Assembly (NCBI GenBank): GCA_963830175.1
Contig: CAWHKV010000002.1
Location: 1,054,001-1,118,000 of the forward strand
Length of the DNA stretch: 64,000 nt
DNA from: JBBRBB01 sp963830175
GTDB lineage: Bacteria; Bacteroidota; Bacteroidia; Chitinophagales; Chitinophagaceae
Reading direction: 5' to 3'
Shown: in pieces, positions 35,182 to 43,816 of the stretch
Position numbering within the stretch: the first letter of the stretch is position 1
Layout: each line of letters starts with the position of its first letter
Notes under the pieces: model-generated
Database searches by the model: none
The model's input: only the letters and a program-made list of their open reading frames with translations
What the model was told of the DNA's origin: nothing
Program-made: the position numbers and the translations under genes

Positions 35182-36708
35182 ATATTTTTCACGAATAACC
35201 TGGCTTAATTTTTTTCCATACACTTTACTTTCAACCCACGAAATAATATCGATGTACGCAAATGAGCGGGTTTCGTAACGACTTGTTTCAAACTGTTTTA
35301 TTTTTTGAAGAAACTTTTCCAGCTCTGTTTTTATCTGACCCTTTTTTATATAGGCAGATTTTCTAAGAAACCTGAATATCTCTTCTTCTACCACTGTAAA
35401 GTTTTGCATTTTAGACATAAACCTGTAAACCGATCTAACCAATGGTTCCATTAGTTCAAAATTTCCAAGTTCGTAATGCGCAAGCAAATGCATTAAGCGG
35501 GCATAACATTGCAGGTCGTACCGCAGATCAATATTTTCGTTTATGATCCGGTGCAGATAGTCTATGCAAATTTTATAATCTTCACTTCCAAAATAAAGCG
35601 TTGCAATTTTGTAGTTAAATACAAGAATTCTGTGCGGATCGAGAAAAAGAGAATATTCTTGAAGCTTTTCTTCTATGTGGGGTACTAGCGATAGTCCTTC
35701 CTTAAAGGTACCGTGTATAAAGTGCTGGTTTATTTTTGCACTGTGTATATAAACAAAGGTTTGAATCTTAAAATTATCATGTTTAATAACCCTTTCAGTA
35801 GTTGAAAATGTTACGAACTTTTCTAAGGTATCGGATAATCCCCTGTAATTCTTCAGGTCAAAATGCGCATTCAGTAAATTATGTACGCCTTTAATGTAAT
35901 TCCCTGTTTCAACCCTTATCATGAAAGGTTCTTCCTCAAAAAGATCAACCCATTTTTGAGCATATCGATAGTACATTAAAAAATTCTGCCTTATAAATGC
36001 CTGCAGGCAGTAACTCTGATACAGGTATAATTTTTCAAAAAATCCATTAGCTTTCTTTGCACCTGTCGGTAAATTCTGGTTGAAAAATTCTACCACAGCC
36101 GCCTCATCCGCGTTGTTTCTTGCATGGCCGTATTGAATATACCAACTAAAGAGTTGAAGGGCAAGATTAGAAAGCCTGGCCACCATGCTTACATGTTCAC
36201 TCACTTCGATCGCCTCTTTGGCTAATTGCCGGGATTTACCCTGCATGCTACGGGTGATGTGTAATGTTTCAATTCTTTTTTCAAGAGAAATAACCTGGAT
36301 TAAGAAATTGAATTTCTGATGTGCCCTTGCTGTTTCACGCGCCTTTTCAAGTATGCGCAGGCTTTGCAGAAACAAACCTTTTTTATAAAGTATGTGGGCA
36401 TAATCGAATTGCTCATTTAGCTGCAGATCAATGCTGTCAGTACTTTTTAGCAATCTTAAGCTGGCAAGTAATTGCTTGTAAAGGTGTGTTTTAAGATTAG
36501 AGAGTTGTGGCTTTTCAATACCGGGCAATTTTTTTAAAAGCCGTTTTTCGTCATATTCATCCAGCTTATCCACCACATCAAACAACTGCACTATTTTTAA
36601 TTCCTCGTTTGCCGAACTACGTTTTATATACAGCTTAAAATGCCGCTTTTCGGATTTTTCCAAAGAATGGATTAGTTGAAATAATATGTCTTGATTTCTG
36701 TTGGACAT
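35161..36708 (-). CDS. Helical-repeat (TPR-like) cytoplasmic protein of unknown function
   Basis: 515 residues without signal peptide. The N-terminal ~100 residues (DILFQLIHSLEKSEKRHFKLYIKR, with LKTHLYKQLLASLRLL) are a conserved opening seen in an uncharacterised Bacteroidota family. The rest is made of paired helices typical of TPR-like solenoids. No enzymatic motif is seen. The gene runs convergently into lgt with a 21-base overlap of coding ends and starts just left of the two tandem RNA-like repeats. Confidence 0.75.
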   Translation of the reverse strand: MSNRNQDILFQLIHSLEKSEKRHFKLYIKRSSANEELKIVQLFDVVDKLDEYDEKRLLKKLPGIEKPQLSNLKTHLYKQLLASLRLLKSTDSIDLQLNEQFDYAHILYKKGLFLQSLRILEKARETARAHQKFNFLIQVISLEKRIETLHITRSMQGKSRQLAKEAIEVSEHVSMVARLSNLALQLFSWYIQYGHARNNADEAAVVEFFNQNLPTGAKKANGFFEKLYLYQSYCLQAFIRQNFLMYYRYAQKWVDLFEEEPFMIRVETGNYIKGVHNLLNAHFDLKNYRGLSDTLEKFVTFSTTERVIKHDNFKIQTFVYIHSAKINQHFIHGTFKEGLSLVPHIEEKLQEYSLFLDPHRILVFNYKIATLYFGSEDYKICIDYLHRIINENIDLRYDLQCYARLMHLLAHYELGNFELMEPLVRSVYRFMSKMQNFTVVEEEIFRFLRKSAYIKKGQIKTELEKFLQKIKQFETSRYETRSFAYIDIISWVESKVYGKKLSQVIREKYLSSSRK

Positions 36709-36821
36709 AAAGGCATTAAATTAATAAAAACCAAGCCCTGTAAGGCTTCTGGTAGGTTTATATGTCGTTTAACATCATTAAACCCCCAACAAAATGCACA
36801 ATAATCATTAGGAACAGTTGT

Positions 36822-36829
36822 TATTTTTG
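36822..36829 (+). promoter_or_regulatory. Probable -7 promoter box of repeat unit 1
   Basis: TATTTTTG is an exact match to the Bacteroidota -7 consensus TAnnTTTG and is conserved in the second unit. A clear TTG at -33 is not seen. It would start a transcript near 36836 that runs to the hairpin at 36959-36980. Confidence 0.55.
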
Positions 36830-36835
36830 TTCGGC

Positions 36836-36987
36836 AATTGATTCTAAAATACGGCAAAGCAAATCGAGGAAAAAGTAACCGTCAGAGGCCCACAGCAAAG
36901 ATCAAAAGCATTTGACCCGAATATATCAAGATTTTCATATGGCAAGCAATCGTTAGAGGCCGTCTGTTTCTACAGATGGCTTTTTCG
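36836..36987 (+). ncRNA. Candidate small RNA, unit 1 of tandem pair
   Basis: Inferred transcript of about 150 bases between a conserved TATTTTTG box and an intrinsic terminator. The terminator stem GCCGTCTG / CAGATGGC (36959-36966 and 36973-36980) has loop TTTCTA and tail TTTTTCG. Two related elements built on GCAA-TCG-AGAGGC occur near the start (36852-36890) and directly before the terminator (36942-36960), so the ends could pair or bind the same ligand. No known RNA family is recognised with certainty; the Rfam motif Flavo-1 and other Bacteroidota small RNAs should be compared. Ends are estimates. Confidence 0.55.
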
Positions 36988-37218
36988 TTTGTAATTATAA
37001 TGCAATTTTAATTTTCTATCAACCATCTTACTTGCATTTATTTAATAGATTACTACTTTTCAACCTACTTTGATTCTTAATTCATACAAATTTACCGTTG
37101 GGCATAATTGCATAAAAATAATAAAACATAAGCTACATAAGGGTTTCAGCCTGGTCAAATAACGGTTGGCATCATTAAACCATGCCGAATATGCATAATA
37201 ATCAATTGGAACAGTTGT

Positions 37219-37226
37219 TATTTTTG
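37219..37226 (+). promoter_or_regulatory. Probable -7 promoter box of repeat unit 2
   Basis: Same TATTTTTG in the same context (GGAACAGTTGT before, TTC-GCAATTGATT after) as in unit 1, which supports a functional promoter rather than chance. Confidence 0.55.
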
Positions 37227-37232
37227 TTCTGC

Positions 37233-37381
37233 AATTGATTATTAATATGGCAAAGCAATCGTTAGAGAAGAATCGTTAGAGGCCTAAAACAAAGATCAAA
37301 TTGCATTGATCAGAATTTATCAAGATTTTCATATGGCAAGCAATCGTTAGAGGCCGTCTGTTTCTACAGGTGGCTTTTTCG
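37233..37381 (+). ncRNA. Candidate small RNA, unit 2 of tandem pair
   Basis: Second copy, about 149 bases. Its terminator stem (37353-37360 and 37367-37374) differs from unit 1 at one base (A to G) that turns a U-A pair into a U-G pair, so pairing is kept. The first element is almost perfect here (GGCAAAGCAATCGTTAGAG) and is followed at once by another AATCGTTAGAGGC. The changes in the middle of the unit leave the terminal element and hairpin untouched, as expected for a structured RNA. The function is unknown. Confidence 0.55.
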
Positions 37382-37460
37382 TTTGCAAGTATAACAACAA
37401 TTTTACTTTAATCGGTTTTTTTTCTAAAACTTTTTTGAAGCATTTTTTTCCGGCTCCCGT

Positions 37461-38973
37461 CTATTCCCCTGTAAAACTCTGAATGCTCCAAAAAATAAGC
37501 AGTATTAAAATACTTATATAAACCACCAGTAAAGGCATTCTTGTACTTAAGGTTTGATAAGTATTGGTATTTAATGAAACCACTTTCACAAAGGGATCGG
37601 TACTCATTTCTTTCATCACTACTTCTCCCGATGCATTAATTAATCCTGAATAACCATTGTTGCTGTTTATGGCAATATCCTTCCTGGTTTCAACAGCGCG
37701 GAGGCGTACGTTATAAAAATGCAGGTCTACCAGGTATGTATCATTAAACCATCCATCATTACTTAAATTTACTATGAACTCTGCACCATTCTTTACCATG
37801 TCTGCAGAGGAACGGCTAACTGCTGACTCGTTACATATCATAACGCCTGCTTTACCAAATGCTGTGGGTAACGGGTCTGCTGATTCTCCTGCTTTAACCA
37901 AAAAACCTCCGCTGGAAAAAAAAGGAATATATTTTCCTGCTACAGGTTCTTCAATAAAGGACAGTAAATATCTTTTATCGTACCTGCCATCGAGTCTTCC
38001 CTGCGGGTTAAAAGCATAAACAGAATTATAAACAATATTATCTTTAAAGTCAGAATTGATACCAATAATATGTGTTGAATTTGAAGGTGCAGAAATTTTA
38101 AGAAGGGTATCTAAAAGATCATCATCCGGGCGGTAGGTCCATGGAATGGATGACTCACTCCACAATAAAATATCAGGTTTAAAGGAGGCTCCTTTTTTAT
38201 CCAGCTCCATTAATTGTTTCACTAATTGGTTACCTGTTTTATCATCCCATCTAATCTCAGGTTCAATATTTTCAGCTAAAATGGCTATTGATACTTCTTT
38301 GCCGGTGCTTATTTTATTTTGAAGATTATTTTTAATCAGGTACCCGCTAACTAAATAAACAATTACGAGTGTTGCAGGCCAAACTAATTTAATTGGTTGC
38401 TTTTTATACAGGCTGTCTGCAACTAAATAATTTACAAAAACAATTATGAATGAAATACCATGAATACCAAAATATTCCGCTGGTTGCAAAGCATATAGAT
38501 CGTTAATCATTGCATTGCCGGAATGCAATCCAAACCATGGCATACCATCAGATAATAAAGTAAGCAGCTGCTCACCCACCACGTAAATGGCACTTATTAA
38601 AAGCGCCGACGAAATGGTTTTGTATTTTGTATGTATTTGAGGTTGAAGGCTTTTAAAACCCCATGTAAGTAATGAAAAATAAAAAGGAATAAAAACAGCG
38701 GAAAGGACGTACACAATTATACCATAAAACATGGCGCCCCCGGTAAACCGTACAGCCCCGGGAATGATCCAGAATAAAGATGTAAGAGAAAGTGTTACTC
38801 CAAAAATGTATCCGGCCTTAAATGCCTCTTTTTTATTTAATACCCTGTAAGGAAATGAATAATGGAACATAGCAAATTAACCCCGGTAAAAAATGAATGT
38901 ATACATCAGCATACAAAACCAATAATGCTGATATGATCGCTGCAAACTTATAAGACCTTAAGAATTTTTGCAT
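37461..38973 (-). CDS. lnt: Apolipoprotein N-acyltransferase, frame broken near the N-terminus
   Basis: The catalytic triad of the nitrilase domain is present: Glu in LLWSESSIPW, Lys in YDKRYLLSFIE and Cys in VMICNESAV. Membrane helices precede and follow it. The main open frame starts at MFHYSFPYRV (38870), but the upstream bases in another frame encode MQKFLRSYKFAAII..., then ICYVPLFISLQGI, the expected first helices. The two frames join at an A-rich stretch near 38830-38848 if one base is removed. The full gene is therefore 37461-38973, about 503 residues. It completes lipoprotein maturation in the inner membrane, acting after Lgt. As an essential-type gene, its break points to a sequence error. 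Confidence 0.85.
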
Positions 38974-39011
38974 GGCTGCCTGGTTATCCTGCACAATTTA
39001 ATGTTGCAAAA

Positions 39012-39027
39012 TAATGCGTTTGCATTA
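39012..39027 (-). terminator. Weak hairpin after the last SusC gene
   Basis: The stem TAATGC / GCATTA has a four-base loop and is followed on the minus strand by TTTTG. It sits between the SusC-like gene and lnt and may end the PUL transcript. The stem is short, so it may be leaky. Confidence 0.35.
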
Positions 39028-39033
39028 ACCAAA

Positions 39034-42000
39034 CTAAAATCCTACCTGAAGGCCTATATTCATTACCCGCTGGTTTAAATAAGAGTCGCCTGCGGTGTTT
39101 GATGCTACTTCCGGATCTTGCTGGTACAGTGAATAATTTGTCCATGTTAACAGGTTATATCCACTGAAATAAAATCGCGCATTATTAATTTTCAATGGCA
39201 ATGCTTTTGGCGGAAGCTGGTAACCTACTTCAACAGTTTTTAAACGAACATACCGCGCATCAATAAGCCAGAAGCTTGAGGGGTATGCAGTGGGGCTGCT
39301 GGTGGTGGTCATAGAACTAAGCCTTGGAAATGCCGCATTATTTGAGTTTTGCGGGGTCCACCTTTCCTGGTGTACTGGTTGTAACTGGCTTTGGAAAGGT
39401 TCTATACCAATACCCAGCACAGAGAAACTATAATTAAATGCGCCCTGGAAAAGTACACTAATGTCTAAGCCTTTATAATGCACGCCCAATGTTATACCTG
39501 CAGATGTATTGGGTAAATTAGGTTTTCCAATTGGGCCCTGGTCGCCTTCGTCGATTATACCATCTCCATTTAAATCTGCGTATTTCAGATCGCCTGGTTT
39601 AATGATGGCTGGATCAACCAAAGGTTTCGGGCTTTTTGCGATGTCTTCTTCATCCTGGTAAAAACCTACCCATGTATAGCCGAAAGGTTGCCCGATGGGG
39701 TGACCTGTGCGTGCAAGCCATGGATATGCAGGGTTTGGTTCATCCTGGAATAAAATTTTATTCTTGGCATAAGAGAACACACCGGTAATATCAAACTGAA
39801 CATTGCCAATCTTATCCTGGTATTTCAATGATCCATCAAATCCTTTATTTCTAACGATCGCTAAATTTTCGCGTGCAAAACCAACACCGAGAATTGATGG
39901 CACAGATCCCGGAAAAAACAGCTGGTCGAACCTGTAGTCGTTAAAGTAATCTACCGTAAGAGTAATTTTATCTTTAAAAAGGTTTGCGTCTATACCAACA
40001 TCAAATTTGCGCGCCTTTTCCCAGGTAACGTTTGTGTTACCCAGACTTCCTTCAGAAATGCCCCACACACCATTTGGTGTTTCACCAAAATAGTAAAATC
40101 CTCCGCGATTATACACCTGGTTGTACAGGTACCTGTTATCAGGTACCGCATCAGAACCCACTAAACCGTAGGATGCACGTAATTTAAATAGCTGAACAAA
40201 ATCGTAACGGTTTTTAAAAAAATCTTCTTCCGCTATATTCCATCCCACACCAATTGCGGGAAAAAATCCATACCTGTTGCCGGCCTGAAAACGGTCAGAG
40301 CCGTTAAAACCTGCATTAAAATCAACCAAATATTTTTTCTGGTATTCATACCCGACTTTGCCTGTAAAACCCTGGAATTTTTCAGGGACACTTTCACGGA
40401 ACGAATAGTTATTCCTGTTAAATAAAAGTAGGGAATTAACGTGATGATCACCAAAGGTTTTGTCGTAATTAAGGAACGCCTGCAGGTTAACCCTTTTATT
40501 AAAAATACCATTACCCGAATACAACCCATACGTGCTAAGGGTATAATTACCATGTTTATCGAGTGTATAACTGCTGTCAAGTGGATTATAATGAAATGAT
40601 GGTGGCACTTCTCCCCTGCTCAATACACGAATGATATCTGCTGTGCTTGCATAAGCAATACGCGCCTCAAAGGATAGTCCATTAGTTATAAAATCCAGTT
40701 TTTCAGTTACACCAAAAAGTACGTTATAATCGGTACGTGTAGTGCGGTTATATCCTAGTGTGGCAAGCCTTGCATTTAACGTTGGTTCGTTTGTTAACTC
40801 CGGACCAAAAGCATATGCGTAACTGCCATCGGGATTAAGCACCGGGGCAGCATACGGAGTAATGCGATGAAAATCATAAATTTCCTGCATAATTCCCGAG
40901 GTACCCGTGCCAAAAGGATAAGGGTAAAACAAGGGCTGATTGATTTGCCCGAACCTGCCAGTAACATCCAATCTGAATTTAAGTGACCGTGTGGCCTGGA
41001 TATCGAGATTGCTTCTGAAGTTATACCTTTTAAAATAATATTGATTATCTACGCCCTGGTTGCGCGGATCTGTGAAGTCGTTGAGGTTACCGTTTTGTGA
41101 AAAGGTGCCGGCAGAAATAAAATACCGCACTGCTTCCGAACCGCCAGAAATGTCTATGTTGGTATTTGCCTGGGACGAATATGGCTTGAATATAACATCG
41201 TACCAATTAACATTCGGATGCCCGTATGGGTCCTGGTTATTTTGAAAAAGTGTTAGGTCTTCCTGGGTAAAACGAGGTTGAAGTCCATCATTCACCAAAG
41301 CTTCGTTAACCAAAGATGCGGTTTCGAAACTATTTAAAAACCTAGGTTGTTTGGTGGGTGACTGCCTGCCCATTTCTACACGAACATTTACCTGTGGAAC
41401 AGATGATGCACCGCGCCTTGTTCTTACGATCAATACGCCGTTTGCTCCTTTAATACCATATATGGCGGTTGTTGAGGCATCTTTTAATATAGAGATACTT
41501 TCAATTTCATTTACGTTTATTTGTGCAAGTTGTTCGTAGGTATATTCAATATCATCAACAATAATCAGCGGTTTGTTTCCATCTGCATTAAGCGAGCTAA
41601 CACCACGTATAAAAAAGTCAGACGCATCTTTACCCGGCTGCCCTCCACGTTGTACAGAAAAGAAACCCGGCAGTTTTCCCTGCAGGGTATTCTGAACATT
41701 GGCTGTAGGAATATTGCGAATTACCGATCCTGAAATGGAACTCACCGATCCTGTATTGGTAATACGTTTTTTTGTACCGTAACCAACCACAACCACCTGG
41801 TCGAGGCTTTGGTCATTAGCCTGCATTATTACATTTACATTGTTTTCTCCTGCAGGTATTCTTACATCCTGTTCGGAATAACCAATACGTTTTACAATAA
41901 GCGTTCTTGAGCTGCCTTTTAACGTAATGGAAAAATTTCCATCTTTATCTGCGGCTGTTCCATTTGTTACAAGGCCTTTCTCAACAATGGTAGCTGATGG

Positions 42001-42102
42001 TAAAGGGCCATTTGCATCTTTAACGTTTCCCGTAATTTTTTGGGCATATAATGCCATATTGAAAACAAGGGATATGACTGATAGCAGGAATATTTTTTTC
42101 AT
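39034..42102 (-). CDS. SusC-like TonB-dependent outer-membrane transporter (second)
   Basis: 1022 residues. Signal peptide MKKIFLLSVISLVFNMALYA. A carboxypeptidase-regulatory-like domain (about 22-100, ITGNVKDANGPLPSATI) is followed by VVVVGYGTKKR, the TonB box/plug junction of SusC proteins, and the plug (SISILKDASTTAIYGIKGANGVLIV). The beta-barrel ends in the aromatic VMNIGLQVGF. It imports oligosaccharides together with a SusD lipoprotein. It lies 24 bases after the SusD-like gene, which itself follows another SusC. A SusC at the 3' end of the cluster with no SusD after it is unusual. Confidence 0.92.
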   Translation of the reverse strand: MKKIFLLSVISLVFNMALYAQKITGNVKDANGPLPSATIVEKGLVTNGTAADKDGNFSITLKGSSRTLIVKRIGYSEQDVRIPAGENNVNVIMQANDQSLDQVVVVGYGTKKRITNTGSVSSISGSVIRNIPTANVQNTLQGKLPGFFSVQRGGQPGKDASDFFIRGVSSLNADGNKPLIIVDDIEYTYEQLAQINVNEIESISILKDASTTAIYGIKGANGVLIVRTRRGASSVPQVNVRVEMGRQSPTKQPRFLNSFETASLVNEALVNDGLQPRFTQEDLTLFQNNQDPYGHPNVNWYDVIFKPYSSQANTNIDISGGSEAVRYFISAGTFSQNGNLNDFTDPRNQGVDNQYYFKRYNFRSNLDIQATRSLKFRLDVTGRFGQINQPLFYPYPFGTGTSGIMQEIYDFHRITPYAAPVLNPDGSYAYAFGPELTNEPTLNARLATLGYNRTTRTDYNVLFGVTEKLDFITNGLSFEARIAYASTADIIRVLSRGEVPPSFHYNPLDSSYTLDKHGNYTLSTYGLYSGNGIFNKRVNLQAFLNYDKTFGDHHVNSLLLFNRNNYSFRESVPEKFQGFTGKVGYEYQKKYLVDFNAGFNGSDRFQAGNRYGFFPAIGVGWNIAEEDFFKNRYDFVQLFKLRASYGLVGSDAVPDNRYLYNQVYNRGGFYYFGETPNGVWGISEGSLGNTNVTWEKARKFDVGIDANLFKDKITLTVDYFNDYRFDQLFFPGSVPSILGVGFARENLAIVRNKGFDGSLKYQDKIGNVQFDITGVFSYAKNKILFQDEPNPAYPWLARTGHPIGQPFGYTWVGFYQDEEDIAKSPKPLVDPAIIKPGDLKYADLNGDGIIDEGDQGPIGKPNLPNTSAGITLGVHYKGLDISVLFQGAFNYSFSVLGIGIEPFQSQLQPVHQERWTPQNSNNAAFPRLSSMTTTSSPTAYPSSFWLIDARYVRLKTVEVGYQLPPKALPLKINNARFYFSGYNLLTWTNYSLYQQDPEVASNTAGDSYLNQRVMNIGLQVGF

Positions 42103-42126
42103 AATCTCAAATGCAGTTATTAGAAT

Positions 42127-43797
42127 TTACCAACCCGGGTTTTGAACCATGTTTTTATTGCTAACTAATTCATTGTATGGTATAGGATAGAAATACATTT
42201 TGGGTATTTCAAAAACAGTAGTTAGAACAGGTACCCTGTTAAATGTAAGATCGCCCGCTGCACTTTTAATGATGCTCATGCCATGCAGTGGTTTGTTATA
42301 TACTTCATCCGCAATCATCCATCTTCTTATATCCCAGTACCGGTGTTCTTCAAACGCCAATTCTTTACGGCGTTCCTTTCTTATTATTATTCTCATTGAA
42401 TCCTGTGAAATACCCTGGGGAACAGTAAAGGGTAAAACATCGGCGCGTTCCCTAATTTTTTCAACCGCGTCGTACACATCGGCATCAGGTCCTGAAAATT
42501 CGTTTTGAGCCTCTGCAAAATTTAACAGAACCTCGCCATACCGGAACATGATAAAATCACTGTAATGCCTGGAATAGCTGGAGGCATTTTCAAAATTTCC
42601 CATGAACTTTCTGAGATAATAAGATGTTTGTGTTTGAACACTTGTTCCGCCGGGGTTCGCAAAACCACCCTGAAAAGTTTCCAGGGACGTACTCAGCCAC
42701 CTTGAGCCATTGTATAAGATTGATGCATAGAAACGCGTATCGCGATTAACATATGGACTGTCTGGATTGTACCCTGAATTTGGGTCAGTAATATCAAGTC
42801 CATTGCGCATACCAAAAGCATCAACCAACTCCTGGGTCGGGCTCGTGTAACCTGTTGCAAAAGCCGATGACATATTGGGCGGGCCGTTGTCGGTTTCTAC
42901 TTTATTATTTAAATCTTCGAGCCTTGCCCAAATAGTTTCTACACTATACTCCCGCAGAAAAAGATCTTTGAAAGAGGTATCTAAAGCAAACACGCCATAA
43001 TCAATTATTTCCCTGGATGCATCTGCTGCTTTTTTCCAGCGGTTGGCATCGTAACTGCTGTAACCCGTTAACTCGTTTCCCGGATTTTTACCATTGTGCC
43101 TTGGACTGGCTGCAAATAATAATACTTCCGCTTTTATTGCCATTGCGCCCCCTTGTGTCCATCTGCCTTCATTAGCCGAAGCAATTGGATCAGGCCGCAG
43201 ACTGTCTTTCGCCAGATCGCATTCATGTACAATATAGTTGATGCAGTCTTCAAAAGAATTTCTTGGTACTTCAATATCTTCTTCAAGGGTTTTAATTGAG
43301 TCTCCTATTATTGGCACCCCTCCCCATCTTTTGACAAGTTCCCAATAAAACAGGGCTCGCATAACTCTGGCCTCAGCCATCCGGTATCTTTTTTCATCAG
43401 CATCACGCAAAGGAACGATCCCAAAATTATTCAGGAAGATGGTAGAACGGCGAATGCCGGAATAATTTATACTCCATGTATTATCCATACCTGAACCGAA
43501 GAACACATTCATACCGCCCGTTGCCATTGTGCGAACACTGCTTTGCAGCCGTGATGGGATAGCATCATCTGAGGCAGCACATAACAAATCTTTATCCAGT
43601 CGGTTAAACCCAAAAGGCATTAAGGAGTAGATTTGGTTAAGGTAACGCAAAGCATTAACGCCATTTGAATCTAAAGGATCCCAAAGGTATTCATCCGTAA
43701 TCTGTTCAACCGGTACACTTTCGTAATGCTTTTCGCAGGATGAAAACAATACTGCCATAAAGACTGGAAAGGAGACTATTAAAATAATTTTTTTCAT
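42127..43797 (-). CDS. SusD-like glycan-binding lipoprotein (second)
   Basis: 556 residues. The lipobox FSSC gives a lipoprotein with the acidic C-E-K start. SusD landmarks are EARVMRALFYWELVKRWGGVPII, FLREYSVETIWAR and the C-terminal RRKELAFEEHRYWDIRRW, ending at VQNPGW. It forms the surface lid of a SusC transporter. It starts 19 bases after the upstream SusC (43817-46951), the usual order, so these two are a pair. Confidence 0.92.
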   Translation of the reverse strand: MKKIILIVSFPVFMAVLFSSCEKHYESVPVEQITDEYLWDPLDSNGVNALRYLNQIYSLMPFGFNRLDKDLLCAASDDAIPSRLQSSVRTMATGGMNVFFGSGMDNTWSINYSGIRRSTIFLNNFGIVPLRDADEKRYRMAEARVMRALFYWELVKRWGGVPIIGDSIKTLEEDIEVPRNSFEDCINYIVHECDLAKDSLRPDPIASANEGRWTQGGAMAIKAEVLLFAASPRHNGKNPGNELTGYSSYDANRWKKAADASREIIDYGVFALDTSFKDLFLREYSVETIWARLEDLNNKVETDNGPPNMSSAFATGYTSPTQELVDAFGMRNGLDITDPNSGYNPDSPYVNRDTRFYASILYNGSRWLSTSLETFQGGFANPGGTSVQTQTSYYLRKFMGNFENASSYSRHYSDFIMFRYGEVLLNFAEAQNEFSGPDADVYDAVEKIRERADVLPFTVPQGISQDSMRIIIRKERRKELAFEEHRYWDIRRWMIADEVYNKPLHGMSIIKSAAGDLTFNRVPVLTTVFEIPKMYFYPIPYNELVSNKNMVQNPGW

Positions 43798-43816
43798 GCT
43801 TAATTTTAATCTTCGT

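Larger units (their letters stand above)
36709..37460. repeat. 752-base non-coding region with two ~218-base direct repeats
   Basis: Unit 1 is about 36773-36991 and unit 2 about 37170-37385, about 396 bases apart. Each unit has, in order: a conserved upstream box with GGAACAGTTGTTATTTTTG, the core CAATTGATT, a first GGCAAAGCAA-TCG element, AAAGATCAAA, then ATCAAGATTTTCATATGGC, a second GCAAGCAATCGTTAGAGGC element and a terminator hairpin. The parts most alike are the promoter-like box and the 3' half. The 180 bases between the units and the 75 bases after unit 2 are AT-rich and show nothing else. No conserved open frame runs through the units. Confidence 0.8.

Noticed and set aside
37247..37280. 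Mini-open frame MAKQSLEKNR and a five-codon MASNR frame in the tandem repeats
   Set aside because: The longer frame is not kept in unit 1, and the short one is simply the overlap of ATG with the conserved GCAAGCAATCGTTAG element. RNA structure explains the conservation better.
36773..37385. CRISPR array
   Set aside because: Only two long, imperfect units with no short regular spacers and no cas genes.
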